Positions 7,691 to 18,129 of a stretch of DNA of 64,000 nt are shown in pieces. Position 1 is the stretch's first letter. Every line of letters begins with the position of its first letter. The position numbers and the translations under genes are program-made. The stretch is from Pectinophora gossypiella (Eukaryota > Arthropoda > Insecta > Lepidoptera > Gelechiidae), in the NCBI RefSeq assembly GCF_024362695.1, contig NC_065408.1, forward strand, positions 3,286,001 to 3,350,000. The letters run 5' to 3'. The notes beneath the pieces were generated by a model, which saw only the letters and a list, made by a program, of their open reading frames with translations, was not told the origin of the DNA and did no database searches.

Positions 7691-10537
7691 ATGATTGTAA
7701 CACGCAAATTAAAAGTTGGTTTGTTTAATGCTGGCTCTTTGGGAACGGGACATGACGAATTTCTAGTGGCTATGGACCGACACGACGTAGACATAATGGC
7801 TATTAACGAGACGTGGCTGAAGGAAGGCCGGGAGGGGTGCGCCCCCGCCGTGCCGGGCTACCGGCTGCGGCACGAGCCGCGGCCGCCGGGCAAACGCAAG
7901 CGCGGTGGCGGGGTCGGCTTCTACATACGCCGCGGCATCTCCGCCCGCGTGCTGCCTCACCCGCCGTCTGGTTGTGTCGAGCAGATGTGGCTCGCTATTA
8001 CAGTTAACGGCAAAAAAGTCGTTATAGGCACCGCATACCGCCCACAATGGGTAACAGTAGACTTGATTTTGGGGGCGCTGTCCGAGTCTGTGTCTACATT
8101 TTCGTGGAGTGATCATACAGTACTGCTTGGGGACTTCAATGTCGATATGTTGGACGTCGCTGATCGAGACGGCTCCGTCAAGAAGTTAAATACTTTCCTA
8201 AGCTGTTACAATTTAAATCAACTTGTTATTGAGCCAACACACTTCACTGGCCACAGCGAGACTCTCATCGATTTGGTCTGTACAGATGTAAAGGGGAGCT
8301 CTGTTGATGTCTATTATGTCCCTGAACTAGGAAGACATGCATTCCTTACATGTTTAATAAATATCCCCAAATGTAAACCCGCGCCATGTCGAATCACGCG
8401 AAGGTCATTACGAGACATCGATCTGAATATGTTCAATAAAGATCTGTCATCGTTATATTGGACCAACGTTAGTTCTTTAACAAATGTAAATGACATGGTC
8501 ACCATCTACAGTGAAATGATTTCATACTTGTTCGATATCCATGCTCCCGTGAAAACCGTATCAGTAAAGTGCGAACAGTACCCGTGGATAACGTATAACA
8601 TAAAACTTATGATGAAGAAGCGGGACCAGGCACATACCAGGGCTCGACTTACTAAGCAGGAAAACCATAAAAAATACTATAAAGATTTAAAAAAGCTAGT
8701 GAGTGAGGCATTGTATAGGGAAAAGCAGGCATACTTCGAACATTATATTAACTCCACTGAAAATGACTCGCGTACGCTTTGGAAACATATTAAAAAAAAT
8801 GTGAGAATTAAAAGTAGGCCCGAATTGCCAGCAAATATTTTCCAGGACCCAAACGAAATAAATAACTATTTTCTAAATGTACCCGGTAGCGATAATGTAA
8901 AAATATCCCAATTGACTTATTTTGAATGTCATCAATGTGTGTCCGACACATTTACTTTAAGCCAGGTCACAGAAAGTGATATTATGAAAGTCGTCCGTAA
9001 TATTAAAACGAATGCTGTTGGAATGGATGGTATTTCGCTGGATATGCTACTGCTTACCCTGCCTGATACGTTGACTGTGATTACCAATATAATTAATTGC
9101 TCCATAGTAACAAATACGTATCCTACATTATGGCAGAAGGCATTGGTAAAACCGATACCAAAATCTTCAAATGCCACAGAATTGAAAGATCTTCGTCCAA
9201 TCAGTATCCTACCATGTATGTCCAAAATATTAGAAAAAGTAGTTGCCTCGCAGCTTACAAAATTTCTGGAAAAGAATAACATACTACCGTACGTACAGTC
9301 GGGGTTCAGGAAGGGATATAGCACCACGACTGCCTTGCTACATGTTGTAGATGATATACTGGCTGCGCGTGACAATGGTGAGGGGACTTTGCTGACTCTG
9401 CTGGACTTCTCCAGGGCTTTCGACTGTATAAATATCCCAATGCTATTGTCGAAGCTACACTATTACGGATTTAGCATAGACAGTATAAAGTGGTTTAGTA
9501 GCTATTTTGAAAACAGAGCCCAAATTGTCGAATTGTGCAACGAGGACGGTTCATCTGTCAGGTCGGACTCTAAAACCGTCAAAAGGGGAGTTCCGCAAGG
9601 ATCAATACTGGGTCCTCTTATGTTCATTATTTATAGCGCCGATGTGGTGAAACAAATAAAGAACTGTAAATTCCACGTTTACGCCGACGATATACAGATT
9701 TACACTTCATGTAAGCCTTGTGATACTCGTCTGGCGGAAATTAGACTAGAAGAAGACTTAGAACGTGTTGCAGCATGGGCGGAAGCGAACACCCTAGTAC
9801 TTAACGCAAGTAAAACGAAGTATATGATTCTTGGAACTAAACAACAGATAGACGGTATTACGCGTCAAGGGTTGAACGTTAGTATTCGGGGCGAAGTGGT
9901 ACAGCGAGTGTCTGAATCGCGAAACCTAGGGTTGCTAATGGACGAAGAGTTACTTTTTGAAAAGCACATTACGAATACTGCTAGCAACTGTTTTTACAGA
10001 CTGAAAGTAATGTACCAAATTCGAGAATATTTAAGTACTCCCATTCGAATCAAACTATGCGACTCTTTAATTCTCTCTAAGTTTAATTATATGGACGCTG
10101 TGTATGGGCCTCGGCTTCTGGCGCGCTCACAAAAACTGGTTCAGAGAGTACAGAATGCTTGCGCTAGATTCTGCTTCAAAATTCCTCCCCGCACACACGT
10201 AACACCTTACATAAACAAGGCTAGAATCCTAAAAATGAAATATCGCAGACAGTTTCATTTTGCAACGCTGATGTTCGGAATAGTTAATTTTAAATTACCG
10301 CCATATCTTGCGGACAAACTAGTTTGGTCCCGCGACGTGACTGCTGCCAGGACCCGTGCGTCGTACTACTCACTCGCGGTACCTCGTCACCGCACCACCG
10401 CTTTCCGTGGCAGTTTCAGGTTCGCCGCATCCAAGTGCTGGAACGATTTGCCGCCGCCGTTTCGTAGTCTGAAAACAATTTACAGCTTTAAATCAAAGTA
10501 CAAATGCTATCTCCTAGATATGCAGCTATTAAGCTAA
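7691..10537 (+). CDS. LINE ORF2: APE endonuclease and reverse transcriptase
   Basis: A 948-residue protein that would nick target DNA and copy the LINE RNA at the nick. Residues about 1-230 form an APE-type endonuclease: Asn13 (FNAGS), Glu40 (INETWL) and Asp148 (LLGDFN) are present. The usual C-terminal Ser-Asp-His motif reads Gly214-Arg215-His216, so its Asp is missing and nicking may be impaired. The RT spans about 425-720: LLDFSRAFD (Asp572), GVPQGSILGPL, and the catalytic YADD with Asp666/Asp667. A long CR1-type C-terminal region ends at 10537. The ATG at 7691 is chosen; an upstream in-frame GTG lies at 7682. Length and order match intact CR1-like elements, and there are no internal stops or frameshifts. 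Confidence 0.9.
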   Translation: MIVTRKLKVGLFNAGSLGTGHDEFLVAMDRHDVDIMAINETWLKEGREGCAPAVPGYRLRHEPRPPGKRKRGGGVGFYIRRGISARVLPHPPSGCVEQMWLAITVNGKKVVIGTAYRPQWVTVDLILGALSESVSTFSWSDHTVLLGDFNVDMLDVADRDGSVKKLNTFLSCYNLNQLVIEPTHFTGHSETLIDLVCTDVKGSSVDVYYVPELGRHAFLTCLINIPKCKPAPCRITRRSLRDIDLNMFNKDLSSLYWTNVSSLTNVNDMVTIYSEMISYLFDIHAPVKTVSVKCEQYPWITYNIKLMMKKRDQAHTRARLTKQENHKKYYKDLKKLVSEALYREKQAYFEHYINSTENDSRTLWKHIKKNVRIKSRPELPANIFQDPNEINNYFLNVPGSDNVKISQLTYFECHQCVSDTFTLSQVTESDIMKVVRNIKTNAVGMDGISLDMLLLTLPDTLTVITNIINCSIVTNTYPTLWQKALVKPIPKSSNATELKDLRPISILPCMSKILEKVVASQLTKFLEKNNILPYVQSGFRKGYSTTTALLHVVDDILAARDNGEGTLLTLLDFSRAFDCINIPMLLSKLHYYGFSIDSIKWFSSYFENRAQIVELCNEDGSSVRSDSKTVKRGVPQGSILGPLMFIIYSADVVKQIKNCKFHVYADDIQIYTSCKPCDTRLAEIRLEEDLERVAAWAEANTLVLNASKTKYMILGTKQQIDGITRQGLNVSIRGEVVQRVSESRNLGLLMDEELLFEKHITNTASNCFYRLKVMYQIREYLSTPIRIKLCDSLILSKFNYMDAVYGPRLLARSQKLVQRVQNACARFCFKIPPRTHVTPYINKARILKMKYRRQFHFATLMFGIVNFKLPPYLADKLVWSRDVTAARTRASYYSLAVPRHRTTAFRGSFRFAASKCWNDLPPPFRSLKTIYSFKSKYKCYLLDMQLLS

Positions 10538-11364
10538 TTAAAATTTTACCTAATTGGTTTCGACACGTCAACGTGGCGGAGTCCTCCTTGCGGGCTGGAT
10601 GCGGCGACACAACCTTTGTCATGATTATTATTATTTTCCGTCGGGTAATGTTTGCATGGTCTGAAAAGTAATGGCAATATTATACACAGGCTTAATTATA
10701 CTGTCCGTCAATCAAAAATAAAAAGTGCGTACTTATTCAATATTAGTGGATGGTATAGGTGGGTACATTAAGCATAAAACACTATATTTTGTTTTGGCTT
10801 ACCTCATGGATTTGTTTATTGGGGTTTTCAAACGACTGCACGTTTCCATTATTTACTTTGGATTTTGTTGAGTGTATTGGACGTACTTAATTTATTGTTT
10901 CTTATTTGGTTAATGTATATTTGCTTTATTTGATTCACTTTATTTTTTCTTTTTAATTAATATACGCAATTCTATTACAAATTTATAATTTCGCTTTACT
11001 TTGGGAACACGTCGTGCCCGTTCGGCAGCGCGGCGGTCGAATGGAAAAAAAAGTTTTGTTTATAAGTAAGTACTAGTAGTAACCAAACTACTTTACCGAC
11101 CGAGCTAGAATCGGGGTGCGGCGCGCGCGATAGATAGGTACTAAGACAGACTACACAATACACATTCATGGAATTCGTATTTGTTTATATTATTACATTT
11201 GTTTACTAGTTTTACCTATATTAATAACTTTCTTTTTTATTCTAACCTTAAGTATTTACGTATACATCTTTGCGATAATATTTGTCTATGTACACTCTAA
11301 TTCTATTAAAATAATTTGGTATATATTATAATGTATATTTTTGAATTGAATTTGAATATACACA
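10538..11364 (+). other. 3' UTR and tail of the CR1-like LINE
   Basis: About 820 bp, AT-rich, with two GC-rich islands near 10560-10610 and 11010-11130. It ends in TTTTTGAATTGAATTTGAATA at about 11341-11361, similar to the tails of the short family-1 fragments. The exact end is inferred from that tail. Confidence 0.6.
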
Positions 11365-11399
11365 CCATTAACACATGTTTATGGAATACGATGTTCGTG

Positions 11400-11632
11400 C
11401 GTCACCAAAAGGGTCCACATAATACCAGCGTCGTGGTTCACGCCGCGACTTGTGCTGAGTGAGGCCCTTTTATCTCAGGACGTCCACCACCACCTTATGG
11501 TCATTTCGACAAACATCCGTCTTGCTTTTTTGTAATTGTTTTAGTGGAAATTTGATATGATGTTGTTGACTTTTTTTTGTGTGTGGCGTCCTTTTATAAT
11601 AAACTTTTTCTATTCTATTCTATTCTATTCTA
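11400..11632 (+). mobile_element. LINE/SINE 3' end, family K, TTCTA tail
   Basis: Includes GCGACTTGTGCTGAGTGAGG, then TAATAAAC and a (TTCTA)5 run at about 11606-11632. A second copy, also with GGCTTGTGCTGAGCGAGG and a TTCTA-like tail, is at 40985-41215. Truncated; no coding capacity. Confidence 0.6.
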
Positions 11633-12145
11633 TATACTATGGAAGACAATTATTAGATAGATTAAATGAAGATTGAGAGAAATGCGCCTTAATTTGCCTT
11701 TTAAAGGACTCCAATGACGAAGCTCTCCTAATGCTTTCAGGCAGAGAAAACACATGTGTCGATACCATCGTCAGCACTCAATTCTGTGAACCGATAGAGC
11801 ACATTTACCTAAATCGAAAGAGAAACTCGAATACTAACCCCTCTGAGATCCCCGTAACACGGTTTCCTAACAGAACAAGCGTAATCACGCAATACGTACA
11901 TATTTTATCAATAAAATTGTTCTTTCTGTCACAGTTAATGTTACAGGCCGCATTATTCTGTTACGAGTACACAGAAAAGGGGAAAGCTTGCTGAAACGAA
12001 TCGACAGAATTGACAGATGACGCGTTCAGGGAATAAACAAAAAAGAGGGAGCAAGGAATTACATTGGCGGGGGCGGGTTCCGTGCCGATTTAATTTAGTT
12101 TGGAGCGCGTACTTGAACTAATATTATAGTTAATAATTATTATTG
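11633..12145. other. Unassigned stretch
   Basis: No recognised repeat. An 87-codon plus-strand frame (11731-11994) has no motif and ordinary intergenic composition; not called as a gene. Confidence 0.4.
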
Positions 12146-12425
12146 TACAACAGCCTCCGTGGTGTAGTGGTTAGAGCGTTGAGCTCACGATCTGGAGGTC
12201 CGGCTTCGATTCCCGATGGGGACATTGTCGAAATCACTTTGTGAGACTGTCCTTTGTTTGGTAAGGACTTTTCAGGCTTGAATCACCTGATTGCCCGAAA
12301 AAGTAAGATGATTCCGTGCTTCGGAGGGCACGTTAAGGCGTGATCCCGGCCATTAGCCGTAAAAAAAACACCTCCACCAACCCGCATTGGAGCAGCGTGG
12401 TAGGTATAGGCTGTTTATGTATGTA
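12146..12425 (+). mobile_element. SINE-A (tRNA-derived), copy 1
   Basis: The head is tRNA-like: A box TGGTGTAGTGGTTAGAGCG, B box GGTCCGGCTTCGATTCCCG. The body has TCACTTTGTGAGACTGTCC and GTGCTTCGGAGGGCACG. The 3' end is decayed but ends in (TATG)n. The head would carry an internal RNA polymerase III promoter. Further copies are at 36281, 45688, 49121 and 50391. Confidence 0.85.
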
Positions 12426-12573
12426 TGTATGGATTTATGAAGTTTTGGAATTCATCATATTTTTGTAATACTTGAAATTAAGTTAACTATTTCATTACGA
12501 TTTTTCTAATATTACAGAACCCTGAAAGTAAGAAAGAAGGCATTTCCTGTCTGTGAACGTGAGAAAAAATGTA

Positions 12574-12715
12574 CGGTCACGAGCATTAATATGTATACAC
12601 TTTGGTACCATGTCACATTAACTTTTTTGACAAATTGAACTAAGTAAGTCTCACTAAATTTTTAATATGTTAGTGTGACAGTCTTAAAGTGGGTAAATTA
12701 TATTGCTCATGACTG
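12574..12715. mobile_element. MITE family M1, copy a
   Basis: A 142-bp element with inverted ends CGGTCACGAGCA and TGCTCATGACTG, flanked by TA on each side (12572-12573 and 12716-12717). TA duplications fit Tc1/mariner. Other copies are at 16379, 28503 and 34557. Confidence 0.85.
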
Positions 12716-13419
12716 TAGGTAGGTTGGGAACAGAAACAGCCCGTGTCGCTAACCTTTCCTTGAAGAAAAAGTATTTACTTACAAAAAAAATGACATTCAG
12801 TACCTACTCGTATTATCACAAAACCAAGACAAAAGATTTATAAACTAGTTTTAAAATAACAATCCGCGCCTACAGGACTAAACATTATTAAATGTGCTAA
12901 AATAAGAAAAAAAGTGAAAATAAGCCGAAACAAAAGTAGATGCCAAAGTAAACCGTTCAAGCAGATTTCAGTAGCACTTTCTTATTTAATTAAAACAAAA
13001 ATTCTCCACCGTCGAGCAACACGAGTCCGCAACGAAAATGTCAACAAATATTACAGAAACTCGCTCTACTCCCTAAGGTGTCGTTTCTATTTGACAAATT
13101 CCTGTCGAAAGCCCGGGATTATTTCAGGGCTCCGCGGGGGCGGGGGGACACCACGGGAGTTTAAATGGGGGAAGGGGAGTGATCCATCAATCACCCAGTA
13201 GAATCCGGTATGTCCCAGATGTAGTTCCTTATCTAGCTTTTGGTAGACTATCCGATTTGGAGTGGCAATAATTGATTGTTTCTCGATCGACGGATTTGTA
13301 GTGCGAAGTGCGAACTTTGACATTTGCCTAGTTTGTCCACTAATCTTGTTCCAGTGACACCTCTGTGGACTAAGTCCCGACAATGTTGGCCTCTAAAACG
13401 TGATCTGAGTTCTCAGTTA
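12716..13419. other. Unassigned stretch with overlapping chance frames
   Basis: A plus frame (12914-13201) and a minus frame (13087-13383) overlap and show no motif. A G-rich run lies near 13125-13180. No repeat partner was found in the window. Confidence 0.4.
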
Positions 13420-13555
13420 GGATGGTATTAATAAACTAATCTCAGCTGAGACTGCCCTCGAGATGATGCTCAAGTCCCTGTTTTTATATAAGAACTGTCA
13501 CATTAACATGATCTTGCGAGCAGTCTCGAAGCTGAGATTAGTTTATTAACCAATC
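13420..13555. mobile_element. MITE family M3 (Harbinger/Tourist-like), copy a
   Basis: A 136-bp element flanked by TTA on both sides (13417-13419 and 13556-13558). The left arm contains TTAATAAACTAATCTCAGC; the right arm repeats it inverted. TWA duplications are typical of PIF/Harbinger elements. The second copy is at 61723-61855. Confidence 0.82.
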
Positions 13556-13835
13556 TTAGTTTCTCTGGTACAGATTGAAATATGTTTAATAAAATTTAAA
13601 TAAAAAGCATTATCTATCCATACACCTAAGTACGATTTCATCATCATCACTAATTTAAGAGCCATGCTCTAATTAGTATACGTATTTACTTATAAAAATG
13701 AGTATTTATTTATCTATTTTAAAATAACATTCGTAAAATATATGGGGAACTGCGTACTGATCGCACGACGCCGCCGCGCGCCGTGGACACCAAAGAGTAT
13801 AATTATAAATCTCTACGTTTTAGTAAGGCTATAAA

Positions 13836-13990
13836 GGGGGCGGAAGGCAAGAGGGAAACCACTGCCATATTTTTTGCTAATAATTAGCATGGAGACTGCT
13901 ACACCAACAAAAACGTGGCTCACGCTTTTACACTCCATGCTAATTTTTAAGGAACAATACGGCAGTGGTTTCCCTCTTGCCTTCCGTCCC
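13836..13990. mobile_element. MITE family M10
   Basis: About 155 bp with inverted arms of at least 30 bp: GGCGGAAGGCAAGAGGGAAA on the left and GGTTTCCCTCTTGCCTTCCG on the right. The centre holds AGCATGGAGACTGCTACACC, itself a short dispersed motif (also near 1690 and 33855). A one-armed relative is at 59088-59125. Confidence 0.75.
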
Positions 13991-14088
13991 GCAGTACTCT
14001 ATCTGACGCGAGTGGAATGGCGCCCGAAGTAGTCTATTTTAAAGCCGTACTAGGACTCCTGTCCTCCGCCTCTGAATAGTACTGACAG

Positions 14089-15165
14089 TTTTTTTTTTTT
14101 TTTATTTAAACTTATACAAACTTATAAACTAAAAACAATAGATCACATCAATAAACCCCAAAAGGGTTTGTCCTGATGAACATTCCGCTTTAAAATTACT
14201 ACAATTTACTTAAACTATTGATACCCACTACGCGCCACAATAGGTACCGAGTGCGATCATCGGGCTGGCTGCAAACCTGTTTCGCACCAGCTGCTCACAC
14301 CACATACAGGATGGTTTGCGCCATAATGTTTTTCGGCCCATTGGAATACAACGTCTTTAATGATTTGCGTTGCATTTTCTGGTGTTATTTTTCCGCGTGT
14401 TTGAATGGGTATCTGGTTAATTAAATCGGGTATGATATAATTAGATGTTCTTTTACCGTAAAAGTTTTGATATTTTGGTTTTAATAAAATTTGGTTTGTT
14501 ACTTGCCGTGTTATTTTATCGTGTGTAGTATAATTATATAATTCAGTTCTAAAATATTGTTCTTTTAAAATTTCGAGTTTAAATTTAAAATGCACCGGTA
14601 GGACTTTACAGAAACTAAACAGATCAAATTCATTTTTACAATTATTTTTTATATTAAAAGGTACAATCATTTTTAATAATCTTAACTGCGATTTGTATAT
14701 ATTATTAAGATGTGATTTAAAAGTCCTGCCATAACTACTTAACCCGTAAGATATAATCGATTCAGCTAGTGCTATGTACATTGTTCTTCTGATCTTATAC
14801 GGGATCCTATTTCCAATAATATAGAATTTGGCCAAAATAGCGCGCAGTTTCTGGCAGACTATTTTAATATGCTCGTCCCAGTTAAAACGATTATCTATTT
14901 CTACTCCTAAGTACTTCATAGTACTAACTATCTTTATTGGTGAACAGTTACACTGTTGGGGAGATGGTTCTATGTGTAAACAGTTATGGTCATGGCCTAC
15001 TATTCTCACGTCAGATACTGTCCTTGACTGACTCGAGTGGACATGCATCAATTTAGTTTTCCCGGTATTCAATACAAGTCCCATGTCATGTGACCAGCGG
15101 CAAATGAGATCAAAATCACGCTGCAGTGTTGCTTGAGCTGTTTGGAGATTCCTATCAGCAGACAG
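14089..15165 (-). mobile_element. 5'-truncated Jockey/CR1-type LINE with poly(A) tail
   Basis: A minus-strand insertion of about 1.08 kb. Its tail is the T run at about 14089-14104 on the plus strand. The coding part is the last third of ORF2. Homology stops at about 15165, just before an in-frame stop, so the copy is 5'-truncated. No clear target duplication was found. Confidence 0.78.
14257..15165 (-). pseudogene. LINE reverse transcriptase C-terminal fragment
   Basis: Open for about 300 codons. It begins with LQRDFDLICRWSHDMGLVLN (past the RT active-site block) and continues with NTGKTKLMHVH and KYLGVEIDNRFNWDEHI, a classic region of Jockey/CR1-type ORF2 just after the RT palm, then a long C-terminal domain (ESIISYGLSSYGRTF). 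The catalytic YADD region and the endonuclease are missing, so it cannot function. The first in-frame ATG is at 15084, but this is not a natural start. The frame has no stops, which suggests a rather recent truncated insertion. Confidence 0.85.
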
Positions 15166-15175
15166 AAGTTACTGC

Positions 15176-16162
15176 AGCCCTCTGACGGTTACAGTCCCTG
15201 TGACTAGCTTCTGCCGTCCTGCATTACTGTACTGATGGCTCCCATCTCCGCCTCTACTACCGTTGAGGTCTTCACCCGTATCCCTTTAGTAGACACTCCG
15301 TCTAAAGACATACCATTGACGTTTTTCCAAAAAGCCACTTACTTACTTGTAAAATAATGCGACTACCCGCCAAAACATTGTACCTTGAAGAGGTCGCATC
15401 ATTACAGTACGTACATACAGTATAATACAGATCCCAGCACGCAAGCCTGACGCGAAATTCGTTAAAAGCAAGGCTATATGAAAACACAAAAATACTAATA
15501 TTTTTTCATATACACGAACTCGGCATAACATTAAAAAGAACCGTTGAAACATACAAAAGTGAAACAAAGGAAGAAATTCCGGCAAAACGATTCGCAGATG
15601 AAAAATTTTAAAATTTCCCAAATACGAGAGGCTACAGCGCTTAATCAAAAATAACGCGGCGGCAAAATTCAATAAAAGCGACTCATAAAACACGCCATAA
15701 TGAAAAATATTAAATTCCACAGACAAAAAATACATTTTATTCGCGGGGCGGGGACATAAATAATTTAATTTTAAGCTGAAAGTTTGAGCGCGGTGTTGGT
15801 AGCCGGTAAGTTTGGTGGCAAAAAGCGACAACAGTAAACTATTGCGTTTGGTTGGGCGCCATTGAGGTTTAGATAGGGGCAACTTTAGTTCCATACATCG
15901 CCGCTAGGAGTGCTGTTTCAATTAGTTCCTATACCGAGGTATCGAGTACGAAAATTAATTACTAACCTAGCTCTCCTCTCTATGTTCAAACTTTGATACG
16001 TAAAGTAAAGCAAATATTTCTAATGAATTTAATTTGGAGTATCTATCATACACGACTTCTGTATATTAGGAAAGTTGCAAAATATAATGTGAAAAATCTT
16101 CTTTTAATTTTTTTATTGCATATAATAATTTGTCGCACGAATTTGTTGTCATGAAGTCCTTA
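15176..16162. other. Unassigned stretch with one 183-codon minus frame
   Basis: Minus frame 15343-15894 is the longest unexplained frame here, but its predicted product has no recognised motif, unusual Phe/Leu/Arg composition and no homologous copy in the window. I do not call it a gene. The rest shows no recognised repeat. Confidence 0.4.
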
Positions 16163-16325
16163 TAATTAAAATCAAAATCATTTATTCAACGTAATATTCA
16201 TAGATAACTTGTTGAAGGCCAATTTAACTTTAGAATCTACGTCATTTCGCAAGATTATGGCTGAGGAGAAGAAGTGACAAGAAACTGCAACAGCAACACT
16301 TCTTTTAAAACAGTGTAGGTATACA
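16163..16325 (-). mobile_element. CR1-like LINE 3' end, family 2 (ATTCTG-type)
   Basis: Minus-strand fragment with ACAAGAAACTGCAACAGCAAC, TTATTCAACG and a TTTGATTTTGATTT tail region. Related copies: 36735 (minus), 26325 and 39485 (plus). Confidence 0.7.
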
Positions 16326-16378
16326 TTATAATTTTTTTAATTTAATTAATCATATATTATTATAATTACATAGGCGTA

Positions 16379-16513
16379 CGGTCACGAGCATCAATATGCA
16401 TACACTTTGGTACCATGTCACATGATGTCTTTTGACAAATTGCACTGTAAGTCTCACTAAATGTGAAATATGTTAGTGCGACAGAGCACTAAAGGGGGTA
16501 CATTATATTGCTC
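16379..16513. mobile_element. MITE family M1, copy b (right end lost)
   Basis: Begins after TA at 16377-16378 with CGGTCACGAGCA and runs to ATATTGCTCAT, where SINE-C copy 2 abuts. The last bases of the right arm are missing or merged with the SINE tail. Confidence 0.75.
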
Positions 16514-16799
16514 ATCATCATCAGCCCATTAACGTCCCCACTGGGGCACGGGCCTTCCCTATGGATGGATAGGGAGATCGGGCCTTAAACCATCACGCGG
16601 GCCCAGTGCGGATTGGTGGTTATTAACGACTGCTAATGCAGCCGGGACCAACGGCTTAACGTGCCTTCCGAAGCACGGAGGAGCTCGAGATGAAAACTTT
16701 TTTTTTGTGGTCACCCATCCTATGACCGGCCTTTGCGAGAGTTGCTTAACTTCGACAATCGCAGACCGAGCGCGTTTACCGCTGCGCCACCGAGCTCCT
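16511..16799 (-). mobile_element. SINE-C, copy 2
   Basis: Nearly the same sequence as the copy at 5456, with the head (minus strand) ending at 16799 and the CATCATCATC tail joined to the MITE at 16513. It has TTGAAGTTAAGCAAC in the 5S-like part with one change (TCGAAGTTAAGCAAC), and GGATGGGTGACC. Confidence 0.87.
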
Positions 16800-17483
16800 T
16801 ATGTATGACAGAGGACGTAAACTAGCCATACAACATCCTTCCTTATATCACTTTGGAACTACTGCGTCCTGTCATAATGTACGCAAACATTTTCGAGCGC
16901 GACCGTTAAACTTTTTAAAATTCCATTCAGAAATAAACAACCCTTCATAACGATGCGGATAAAGTTACAACTATTTTTTATTATGACGCACATAACGGCT
17001 TTACACTGAAATATTATCGTCGATGCATTTTTTTTTATTCTGCTTTATTATTGTTGACTAGCTCGTCAAATATTATGATTGTAATCGAGTTTTACGACCT
17101 AGCATTTATTCTAGACTAGCTGCGAATATAAACATACCTAAGGTTCGTCCATTAATCACGTGGGCCTGGGAAGGGCGAGGGAGTGGAGAGAGCAGAAAAA
17201 AAACACGAAATATCACAAGGGATAGTGAGATATAGTATTTATTTCTTCATTGAAAGGACTATTTCAAAAACGGAATTTTCGGCTTTAATCGGCTTCACCA
17301 ACAGGCAACTATGGTTGTGGCGCGCGGCACTTTCTATTCCACCCCTTTTCATTCCCCTTATGAAATGATTTCAGAGATAAATGTTATCTTATGTTGTTTT
17401 TGAACGGTACCGGACCTGCACCAAAGAATTATTAATTTATCTTAAGTGCAGTTTCCACTTACACTGTTGGCTCCACCATTAAA
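16800..17483. other. Unassigned AT-rich stretch
   Basis: A 61-codon plus frame (17183-17368) has no motif. No repeat recognised. Confidence 0.4.
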
Positions 17484-17720
17484 GACGGCGATACGCCTCA
17501 CCGCCTATCACGTTGGTCTCTGACAAAAACTGCCTTCTTCCAACTAGCTGCTTTTCGTTTTCGTAACTCATCCTTCAGACGGGATACACACCACGTTGCT
17601 CCATATTTGATAGCAATTTATCACGAATTTCAGCTGGACAGTATAGAGAACTGACAAAATTTAAGAACACTTACAGAAAGCTCGATGAGGTTCGAGTACT
17701 TAGTTCATCTTGCGATAGAT
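17484..17720. repeat. Repeat D, left part, interrupted by the Gypsy element
   Basis: 17484-17519 (GGCGATACGCCTCACC, TATCACGTTGGTCT) and 17674-17720 (CAGAAAGCTCGATGAGG, CTTAGTTCATCTTGCGATAG) are family D. A 154-bp unrelated piece sits between them. The D copy resumes at 24270 with ATACCTC right after the Gypsy element; the family sequence across this site is GCGATGGATGTACCTC. Confidence 0.75.
17717..17720. repeat. Target site duplication AGAT (left)
   Basis: AGAT directly before the left LTR; the same four bases follow the right LTR at 24270-24273. Four-base duplications are usual for Gypsy integrases. Confidence 0.88.
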
Positions 17721-18027
17721 TATAAGACCAGGCAAAATAAAAGAGGTACACGTAGTATCAACGTCAGATATTTATTCAGCACTTGCACTGTACAACTTGG
17801 TACTTCGACATTCAAACATGAACTGCTCGCGCGCACGTGCTACTCACCAGTTTTATTCTCTCTGAGTGGGGGTGACACGATCGACAAAATAGTGGTTGAA
17901 CCAATGACTGAGTAGCACGTAAGCGCTGTTGTTTGAGCAATTATTTAGATCACAACACAGTATTCATTTGTGAATAATATAGCGATACTTACTTTAAAAT
18001 AAATCCTAATTTTATAAAACTCTAACA
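17721..18027 (-). repeat. 3' LTR of the Gypsy element
   Basis: 307 bp. On the minus strand it begins TGTTAGAGTTTTATA and ends GGTCTTATA, so it has the TG start but not the CA end. A minus-strand AATAAA (plus 17771-17776) is the likely polyadenylation signal. Confidence 0.94.
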
Positions 18028-18052
18028 GTCGGCCTTTCCTGAATTCTTTCCC
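18028..18052 (-). promoter_or_regulatory. Likely polypurine tract
   Basis: Just before the 3' LTR on the minus strand the sequence reads AGGAAAGGCCGAC, preceded by GGGAAAGAATTC. The purine-rich AGGAAAGG is the best candidate for priming plus-strand DNA synthesis, but it is followed by CCGAC before the LTR, so the exact tract is uncertain. Confidence 0.5.
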
Positions 18053-18129
18053 GTCTCGGGAAACTCGTGATTTCAACCAAAAGTAATCACAATCAATAAG
18101 TATCACAAACAATTTACACATCTTAAATT

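Larger units (their letters stand above)
5930..11364 (+). mobile_element. CR1-like LINE (PHD-finger type), nearly complete
   Basis: Two long frames in the order ORF1 (PHD finger, coiled coil, nucleic-acid binding) and ORF2 (endonuclease, RT), a 3' UTR of about 820 bp, and a TTGAATTGAATTTGAATA tail without poly(A). PHD-type ORF1 proteins and short-repeat tails are known from CR1-like elements. The 5' limit is a guess: the leader before ORF1 looks continuous back to about 5930, but no target duplication was found (CR1 elements often lack one). Both frames are open throughout, so this copy is young or under-mutated, although the endonuclease has a suspicious residue. Confidence 0.85.

Noticed and set aside
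12150..12225. Possible tRNA gene
   Set aside because: The tRNA-like part is the head of a SINE with many copies; stems do not pair well and a SINE body follows.
15343..15894. 183-codon minus-strand frame
   Set aside because: No domain, odd composition and no supporting signals; frames of this size occur by chance in 64 kb.
17685..17915. 76-codon frame, repeated at 23939-24157
   Set aside because: Both lie in the Gypsy LTRs and are identical only because the LTRs are.
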